Source: an uncultured Collinsella sp. (GTDB taxonomy: Bacteria; Actinomycetota; Coriobacteriia; Coriobacteriales; Coriobacteriaceae). From it: 10,922 bases of DNA. The DNA lies in contig CALBBA010000089.1 in the NCBI GenBank assembly GCA_937926755.1, positions 1 through 10,922 on the forward strand, in the 5' to 3' direction. Of the stretch, positions 6,154 to 10,922 are shown piece after piece (within the stretch, counting starts at the first letter, position 1; the number at the start of each line of letters is the position of its first letter). A program made the translations under genes and the position numbers. The notes under the pieces are model-generated. The model ran no database searches and was not told the DNA's origin. It saw only the letters and a list, made by a program, of their open reading frames with translations.

Positions 6154-6763
6154 CATAGAGGACAATAAAGGCCGCCAACGAGTTCATCTTGAACATGATT
6201 TTGGCGAGAGGTCCGTTTTCACTTTGCGGGGCGCCTTGGAATGGGTTTTGGTCATTCTAATCGCGCTCGCCGCCACCTTCCTGATCCGCACCTTTGTGGT
6301 CGAGCCCTTTGTGGTGCCCACCGGCTCCATGGAGTCCACGATTGAGATTGGCGACCAGATCCTGGCGCAAAAGGTGAGCCTCGAGCTCGGTCAGCCCGTC
6401 AAGCAGGGCGATATCGTGGTGTTTCACAACCCCGATGGCACCTCCGAGCATGATGTTCTTGTCAAGCGCGTTATTGCCACGGCCGGCCAGACGGTCGACC
6501 TGCAGGACGGCAAGGTGGTCGTTGACGGCCAGGCGCTCGACGAGGACTATACGGCGGGCATGAGCTGGCCGCTTTCGGTTCAAGCGCCTGGCGCTCAGGT
6601 GAGCTATCCCTACACCGTCCCCGACGGGTGTGTGTGGGTGATGGGCGACAACCGAGAGAACTCAGCCGACTCCCGCTATTTTGGGCCGGTCGACCGCTCC
6701 GATTTAATGGCCGTGGCACTCGTTCGCTACTGGCCGCTCAACCGCATCGGCGCTATCGACTAA
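6146..6763 (+). CDS. lepB: Signal peptidase I (type I leader peptidase)
   Basis: Membrane serine protease that removes signal peptides from secreted proteins on the outer face of the membrane. Numbering from GTG 6146 (205 residues), a cytoplasmic N-terminus precedes one membrane helix at about 31-51 (WVLVILIALAATFLI). Next come the nucleophile S61 in PTGSMESTI, the general-base K107 in VLVKRVIATAG, and box E GDNRENSADSRYFGPV (167-182). The start is unsure. GTG 6146 overlaps trmD by 8 bp and has a weak GGAAG site, while an in-frame GTG at 6113 would add 11 residues with a site placed too close. In many actinobacteria rplS lies between trmD and lepB; here it is absent. The 59-nt gap to glyQ has no terminator. 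Confidence 0.94.
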   Translation: MNNIEDNKGRQRVHLEHDFGERSVFTLRGALEWVLVILIALAATFLIRTFVVEPFVVPTGSMESTIEIGDQILAQKVSLELGQPVKQGDIVVFHNPDGTSEHDVLVKRVIATAGQTVDLQDGKVVVDGQALDEDYTAGMSWPLSVQAPGAQVSYPYTVPDGCVWVMGDNRENSADSRYFGPVDRSDLMAVALVRYWPLNRIGAID

Positions 6764-6770
6764 AAACCGC

Positions 6771-6776
6771 TATAGT
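6771..6776 (+). promoter_or_regulatory. Weak candidate -10 box for glyQ
   Basis: TATAGT (5 of 6 to TATAAT) lies in the only gap of any size between lepB and glyQ, followed by a direct AGTACAGTAC repeat. No acceptable -35 is seen 16-18 bp upstream. With no terminator after lepB, glyQ may simply be co-transcribed. The gap is too short for a T-box leader. Confidence 0.25.
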
Positions 6777-6822
6777 ACAGTACCTAACCGTGTAATCGTT
6801 TCGACGAGGGGATATTAGAGGC

Positions 6823-7734
6823 ATGAACGCTTCATCGCTTTCCTTCCAAGACATCATCCTGCGCCTCCAGCAGTACTGGGGCGAGCAGGGCTGCGTCATT
6901 ATGCAGCCCTATGACTCCGAGGTCGGTGCCGGTACCTTCCATACCGCGACCACGCTGCGCTCGCTCGGTCCCGCCGAGTGGCGCACCTGCTATGCGCAGC
7001 CCTGCCGCCGTCCCGCCGACGGCCGCTACGGCGAGAACCCCAACCGCATGCAGCACTACTATCAGTTCCAGGTGCTCATCAAGCCCTCGCCGGTCAACGC
7101 CCAGGAGCTCTACCTGGGTTCACTGGCCGCCATTGGCCTGGATCCCAACGACCATGACGTCCGCTTTGTCGAGGACGACTGGGAGAGCCCGACCCTTGGC
7201 GCCTGGGGCCTTGGCTGGGAGGTCTGGCTCAACGGCATGGAGGTCACGCAGTTTACGTACTTCCAGCAGGTGGGCGGCATCGAGGTCGACCCCGTGCCCG
7301 TCGAGATCACCTATGGCCTGGAGCGTATCGCCATGTACGCCCAGGGCGTCAACTCGGTCTACGACCTGGTGTGGAGCTACCTGCCCGACGGCACGCCCAT
7401 GACCTATGGCGACGTGTTCCTGGAGAACGAGCGCGAGTTCAGTGCCTACAACTTTGAGGTCGCCAACGTCGAGATGATGCGTCAGAAGTTTGACGACTAC
7501 GAGGCCGAGTGTCACTCCTGTCTGGAGCGCAAGCTGCCGCTGCCGGCGTACGACTGTGTCATGAAGTGCAGCCACGCCTTCAACCTGCTCGATGCCCGTG
7601 GCGCGCTGTCCGCGGTCGAGCGTGCCAACTACATCCTGCGCGTCCGCGCCGTCGCCAAGGCGTGCTGCGAGGCCTACATGGCCGAGGTCGCCGGAGTCAA
7701 CGAGAATGCCGACCAGGAAGGCGAGGTGGCGTAA
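6823..7734 (+). CDS. glyQ: Glycine-tRNA ligase alpha subunit GlyQ
   Basis: Catalytic class II subunit of the alpha2-beta2 glycyl-tRNA synthetase; it makes glycyl-AMP and charges tRNA-Gly together with GlyS. The 303 residues fit the family length. The start region FQDIILRLQQYWGEQGCVIMQPYD, PCRRPADGRYGENPNRMQHYYQFQV (60-84), VEITYGLERIAMYAQGV (160-176) and SHAFNLLDARGALSAVER (250-267) are all typical. A cluster of Cys is notable: C230, C233, C245, C249 (with H251), then C281-C282. ATG 6823 has a GAGG close by and GAGGGG at 6806-6811. GlyS follows after 3 nt, so the two subunits are coupled. Confidence 0.96.
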   Translation: MNASSLSFQDIILRLQQYWGEQGCVIMQPYDSEVGAGTFHTATTLRSLGPAEWRTCYAQPCRRPADGRYGENPNRMQHYYQFQVLIKPSPVNAQELYLGSLAAIGLDPNDHDVRFVEDDWESPTLGAWGLGWEVWLNGMEVTQFTYFQQVGGIEVDPVPVEITYGLERIAMYAQGVNSVYDLVWSYLPDGTPMTYGDVFLENEREFSAYNFEVANVEMMRQKFDDYEAECHSCLERKLPLPAYDCVMKCSHAFNLLDARGALSAVERANYILRVRAVAKACCEAYMAEVAGVNENADQEGEVA

Positions 7735-7737
7735 GCC

Positions 7738-9834
7738 ATGGCAGACGCTAAGGATTTCCTGTTTGAGATTGGTACGGAGGAAATGCCCTCCGCACCGTTG
7801 AACAATGCCGTCAAGCAGCTTGGCACCATGATCGCCAAGGGCCTCGACGAGGCCGGTCTGGCCCACGGCGAGGTCCGCGTGATCTCGAGCCCGCGTCGAC
7901 TGGCTGCGCTCGTGGCCAACGTCGCCACTGCGACCGATGAGGTCCATGAGGTCAAGCGCGGTCCCGCGGCCAACATTGCCTTCGACGCTGACGGTAACGC
8001 CACCAAGGCCGCCCAGGGCTTTGCCCGCAAGTGCGGTGTGGCTGCCGAGGACCTGGTCCGTCGCGAGGACACTGACGGTCGCGAGTATGTGTTCGCTGAG
8101 AAGAACATTCCCTCCGCACCGGCTACGCCGATTCTGACCGCTCTGTGCGAGAAGACCATCGCCGGCCTGCAGTGGCCCAACTACCGCAGCCAGCGCTGGG
8201 GTCACGAGCATGCGACCTTTGTTCGTCCGGTCCGCTGGATCTGCTGCCTTTTGGGCGAGGATGTTGTGCCCGTGTTGTTTGCCGACGTGACGAGCGGCAA
8301 CACCACGCGCGGTCATCGCGTACTTGGCCCTGGCGACTATGTGGTTGCCAGCCCCGCTGTTTACGAGCAGGTGCTCGAGGACGCCGGTGTGCTTTCTGCC
8401 GAGCGTCGTCGTGAGGCCATCCTTGCCGGTATCGCCGAGGTCGAGGCTGCCCGTCCCGGCTGCCATGTCGATACGCCCAAGAAGGTCTTCGAGGAGGTTA
8501 TCAACCTCTGCGAGTGGCCGACGGTGCTCGTCGGTACTTTCGATGAGGAGTTCCTCAAGGTCCCGCACGAGATTATCTGCGAGTCCATGCTCACCAACCA
8601 GCGCTACTTCCCGATCTATGACGGCGAGGGCAAGCTCACGCGTGAGTTCGTGGTCGTTTCCAACAGCAAGCCCGAGAATGCCGAGCGCGTGATCGACGGT
8701 AACGAGCGCGTCGTGCGCGCCCGTCTGGACGACGCAAAGTTCTTCTACGAGGAGGACCTGAAGATCTCCCTCGACGAGTTCCGTGAGCGCCTGGCCAAGG
8801 TTGCCTTCCAGGAGAAGCTCGGTAGCGTGCTCGCCAAGTCCGAGCGCATCGAGCAGCTCGCGCTCGCTATCGCCCGCGAGGCTCATCTGGGCGCCCACCT
8901 TGCCGCCGATGCCGCTCGCGCCGCGCACCTGTGCAAGGCCGATCTGGTGTCCAACGCCGTCGTCGAGTTCACGAGCCAGCAGGGCGTGATGGGCGGTTAT
9001 TACGCGACCGCGATGGGGGAGAACGACGAGGTCGCCCACGCCATTCGCGATCACTATCGTCCTCGCTTTGCCGGTGACGAGCTGCCCGAGGGCACCGCTG
9101 GCTGCATCGTGGCCTGTGCCGACAAGCTCGATACCATCGCCGGTATCTTTGCCATCGGCGAGCCCCCGACCGGCTCTTCGGACCCCTACCCGCTGCGTCG
9201 TGCCGCTATCGGCATCATCAACATCCTGCGCGACCGTCTGCCGATCGATCCCACGTCGCTCATCGACTTCGCCCTTGAGCTCTACAGTGAGCAGGGCATT
9301 GAGTTCGACGCCGCCGAGGTCGCCCAGCAGGTTCGTGACTTCTTCCATGGCCGCCTGGTGAGCATGGCCCGCGACGAAAAGATCTCGGCCGATACCGTTG
9401 CCGCCGTCTCCGCGGTGCACATCATCGCTCCGTCCGTCTTCTTCGCCCGCTGCGCCGCCCTCGACGAGGCCCGCAAGAACGACGCCGAGACGTTCGACAA
9501 CCTTGCGACCGCCTATGCTCGCGCCGCGCATATCTCCAAGCCCGAGCTGGGCGTGGAGTACGACCGCAGACTGATGGGCGAGGTCGAGCTCGAGCTTGCC
9601 GATGCCTCCGAGGCTGCTCAGACCGCTGTAGATGCCGCCCTCGCTGCCGAGGATTACCCGGCCGCATTTGCTGCCCTCGCCGCCCTGCGCGCGCCCATCG
9701 ACCGTTTCTTCGACGAGGTTATGGTCATGGACAAGGACGAGCAGCTCCGCGATAATCGCCTTAAGCTGCTCAACCGCTTCGAGGCCGTTTTCTCCGGCAT
9801 TGCCAACATCGGTGAGCTTGCCCGCAAAAAGTAA
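7738..9834 (+). CDS. glyS: Glycine-tRNA ligase beta subunit GlyS
   Basis: tRNA-binding subunit that completes the tetrameric glycyl-tRNA synthetase. The 698 residues match the usual length of about 690. It opens with the conserved FLFEIGTEEMPS (7-18). The central HD-like region contains DKLDTIAGIFAIGEPPTGSSDPYPLRR (462-488), a family signature. The C-terminal part, from about 560 on, is the helical anticodon-binding region, ending with VMVMDKDEQLRDNRLKLLNRF. The ATG lies 3 nt after the glyQ stop, and GGCGAGG in the end of glyQ can serve as the ribosome-binding site. TTA, CTA and TCA codons are absent throughout, which produces a very long antisense open frame. The gene is intact. Confidence 0.96.
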   Translation: MADAKDFLFEIGTEEMPSAPLNNAVKQLGTMIAKGLDEAGLAHGEVRVISSPRRLAALVANVATATDEVHEVKRGPAANIAFDADGNATKAAQGFARKCGVAAEDLVRREDTDGREYVFAEKNIPSAPATPILTALCEKTIAGLQWPNYRSQRWGHEHATFVRPVRWICCLLGEDVVPVLFADVTSGNTTRGHRVLGPGDYVVASPAVYEQVLEDAGVLSAERRREAILAGIAEVEAARPGCHVDTPKKVFEEVINLCEWPTVLVGTFDEEFLKVPHEIICESMLTNQRYFPIYDGEGKLTREFVVVSNSKPENAERVIDGNERVVRARLDDAKFFYEEDLKISLDEFRERLAKVAFQEKLGSVLAKSERIEQLALAIAREAHLGAHLAADAARAAHLCKADLVSNAVVEFTSQQGVMGGYYATAMGENDEVAHAIRDHYRPRFAGDELPEGTAGCIVACADKLDTIAGIFAIGEPPTGSSDPYPLRRAAIGIINILRDRLPIDPTSLIDFALELYSEQGIEFDAAEVAQQVRDFFHGRLVSMARDEKISADTVAAVSAVHIIAPSVFFARCAALDEARKNDAETFDNLATAYARAAHISKPELGVEYDRRLMGEVELELADASEAAQTAVDAALAAEDYPAAFAALAALRAPIDRFFDEVMVMDKDEQLRDNRLKLLNRFEAVFSGIANIGELARKK

Positions 9835-9841
9835 GCCAGCC

Positions 9842-9855
9842 TGCGCATAAGCGCA
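9842..9855 (+). promoter_or_regulatory. Small hairpin in the glyS-ppsR gap, next to the ppsR ribosome-binding site
   Basis: TGCGC and GCGCA form a perfect 5-bp stem with an ATAA loop. The AAAGGAG site at 9856-9862 follows directly. There is no T-tract, so it is not a terminator. It could shape ppsR initiation or mRNA stability, or be chance. Confidence 0.3.
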
Positions 9856-9868
9856 AAAGGAGCCCCGC

Positions 9869-10744
9869 ATGGATTGCCCGGTCACCGCTCGTCCCACCGT
9901 TATCGTTATCTCCGACTCGCTCGGCGATACCGCTTGTGAGGTGGTGCTTGCGGCGTCCGGGCAATTTGATGAAGGGGCTTTTCGTCTCTTGCGCCTGTCC
10001 AAGGTGACCTCGGTAGAGCAGGTCAAGTCGTTTGTGGGCCCGCGCGTCGATGCCGACCATCGCGATATTGCCGTGTTCCATACCATTGTCGATCCGACGC
10101 TTCGCGCCCGCGTGCTCGATTACCTGGGTATGCTGCATATCCGCTCGGTCGACCTGATCGGCCCGACGCTCGCCGTGCTGTCGTCGCTCATTGGCGTGCC
10201 GCCCAAGGGCGTCGCGGGCGTGATTCACAAAACCGATGACCGCTATTTCCATCGTATCGAGGCCATGGAGTATTTTGTTGAGCACGACGACGGGCGCGGT
10301 TGCGACGATCTGTCGGGTGCCGATATCGTGCTGCTGGGCGTATCGCGCACGTCCAAGACGCCGCTGTCGATGTATCTGGCCTATCAAGGTTACAAGGTTG
10401 CCAACGTCCCTCTGGCGCACGGCATGGAGCCGCCCAAGTCGATTTACGAGGTCGACCCGATGCGCCTGTTCGGCCTGATTTCGACAGTCGATGTGATTTC
10501 CGAAATTCGCGATAGCCGCTTGGGCGATGACTACGCTCGTGCCCTTGCCGGCTCCTATGCCGAGCCCGAGAGCGTGCGCGGCGAGCTTGAGGAAGCTCGT
10601 GCCCTCATGAAGCGCTTAGGCTGCTTTGTTGTGCGTACCGACGGCAAAGCCATCGAGGAAAGCGCTGCCGAGATCATTGCTCACCTCGAAGAGATTCAAG
10701 AGGCAAGAGCCCGCCGTGCCGTCCGCCGCGCTCAACAAAAGTAG
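9869..10744 (+). CDS. ppsR: PPDK/PEP synthase regulatory protein (DUF299 bifunctional kinase-phosphorylase)
   Basis: Member of the family that switches pyruvate phosphate dikinase or PEP synthase off by ADP-dependent phosphorylation of a threonine, and back on by phosphate-dependent removal. It thus sets flux between pyruvate and PEP. The 291 residues show the N-terminal VIVISDSLGDTA (11-22), HTIVDPTLR (71-79) and the P-loop-like GVSRTSKTP (157-165), followed by LSMYLAYQGYKVANVPL. ATG at 9869 has a near-perfect AAAGGAG site with 6-nt spacing. The final 20 residues are Arg/Ala-rich. The target enzyme gene is not in the window but could begin just beyond the right edge, as the two are often adjacent. 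In an anaerobe, PPDK is the more likely target than PEP synthase. Confidence 0.93.
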   Translation: MDCPVTARPTVIVISDSLGDTACEVVLAASGQFDEGAFRLLRLSKVTSVEQVKSFVGPRVDADHRDIAVFHTIVDPTLRARVLDYLGMLHIRSVDLIGPTLAVLSSLIGVPPKGVAGVIHKTDDRYFHRIEAMEYFVEHDDGRGCDDLSGADIVLLGVSRTSKTPLSMYLAYQGYKVANVPLAHGMEPPKSIYEVDPMRLFGLISTVDVISEIRDSRLGDDYARALAGSYAEPESVRGELEEARALMKRLGCFVVRTDGKAIEESAAEIIAHLEEIQEARARRAVRRAQQK

Positions 10745-10803
10745 CTCACTTGGGACAAGGTTGTTTGGGTAGCTAATTTGGGACGGGGCTCTTTTAGCTA
10801 ACC
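10741..10803 (+). repeat. Short intergenic repeat, units 2 and 3, at the ppsR stop codon
   Basis: Two tandem units 28 bp apart begin with GTAGCT at 10741 and 10769. Their 20-base cores agree with the unit after rsfS (2695) at 16 and 18 positions. The consensus is GTAGCTnAnTTGnGACnnGG. The third unit has inverted ends, TAGCTAA at 10770-10776 and TTAGCTA at 10794-10800. The TAG stop of ppsR is the TAG of the first GTAGCT, mirroring the arrangement at rsfS. Confidence 0.6.
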
Positions 10804-10922
10804 AAAGAGAATACTTGGAAATAATGCTGATAAATGGTAAAGCGATTTAGCAAAAACATCGCATCCGACCTGCACTTTCCTTGTAGTGGTATCTTCATAA
10901 GGTAACCACCTTTACCTACCGT
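10804..10922. other. AT-rich non-coding region after ppsR
   Basis: This final stretch is markedly richer in A and T than the rest of the window and contains no open frame of note. An inverted repeat AGGTAA (10900-10905), 6-bp spacer, TTACCT (10912-10917) could be an operator. No well-spaced -35/-10 pair is evident. No intrinsic terminator for ppsR is seen either. It probably belongs to the control region of the next gene. Confidence 0.4.

Noticed and set aside
4971..6165. Minus-strand open frames at 4971-5714 and 5365-6165
   Set aside because: These are antisense to rimM and trmD, which carry full family motifs. They are codon-bias artefacts.
6764..6822. T-box riboswitch before glyQ
   Set aside because: glyQS is a known T-box target in Firmicutes, but the gap is only 59 nt, with no specifier-loop stem, T-box sequence or terminator.
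7120..10086. A 988-codon open frame on the minus strand across glyQ, glyS and ppsR
   Set aside because: It is in codon register with glyQ and glyS, and exists because those genes avoid TTA, CTA and TCA codons. It ends exactly at the first TCA codon of glyQ (7120-7122). The product resembles no known family and has low-complexity composition.
1..10922. Mobile elements, CRISPR arrays, toxin-antitoxin or defence genes, tRNA or rRNA genes
   Set aside because: Every long gap was read on both strands. All sizeable genes are core housekeeping genes, and no transposase, spacer-repeat array, cloverleaf or defence motif was seen.

Overview
This is a GC-rich, densely coding bacterial window made almost entirely of core housekeeping genes. 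Gene order, a KH-domain gene after rpsP, two-subunit glycyl-tRNA synthetase, a ppsR-type PPDK regulator, alanine- and acid-rich protein tails and several TTG/GTG starts suggest an actinobacterium of the class Coriobacteriia, possibly Collinsella. The genus is an impression from sequence style and could not be tested here.

Left block (about 1-2775, + strand). The 3' part of obgE is followed by nadD, yqeK and rsfS, with gaps of 3, 12 and 27 nt. This is the classic ribosome-assembly/NAD cluster: an Obg GTPase for 50S maturation, NaMN adenylyltransferase, an HD-domain Ap4A hydrolase and the ribosomal silencing factor. It ends in a strong intrinsic terminator at 2736-2775.

Middle (2786-4240). dinB (DNA polymerase IV) lies alone on the minus strand, convergent with rsfS and divergent from rpsP. 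The 201-bp divergent region (4040-4240) holds a -10 box for dinB, two candidate promoters for rpsP and two small leader hairpins. A degenerate SOS-box-like site lies just inside the annotated dinB start.

Right block (4241-10744, + strand). rpsP, khpA, rimM, trmD and lepB form a tight operon (gaps of 3, 4 and 10 nt, then an overlap) for 30S assembly, RNA binding, tRNA modification and secretion. After a 59-nt gap come glyQ, glyS and ppsR. The last 178 bp is AT-rich and non-coding and may lead into a downstream gene, with ppdK a reasonable guess.

I found no mobile element, CRISPR array, phage gene, tRNA or rRNA, and no convincing new multi-gene system. The most interesting items are small. A short repeat (GTAGCT...GGGAC...AGCTA) abuts the stop codons of both rsfS and ppsR. 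TrmD has Glu where the family's catalytic Asp is expected, next to a 4-residue insertion. GlyQ has a cysteine cluster. The divergent dinB/rpsP region is regulatory in appearance.
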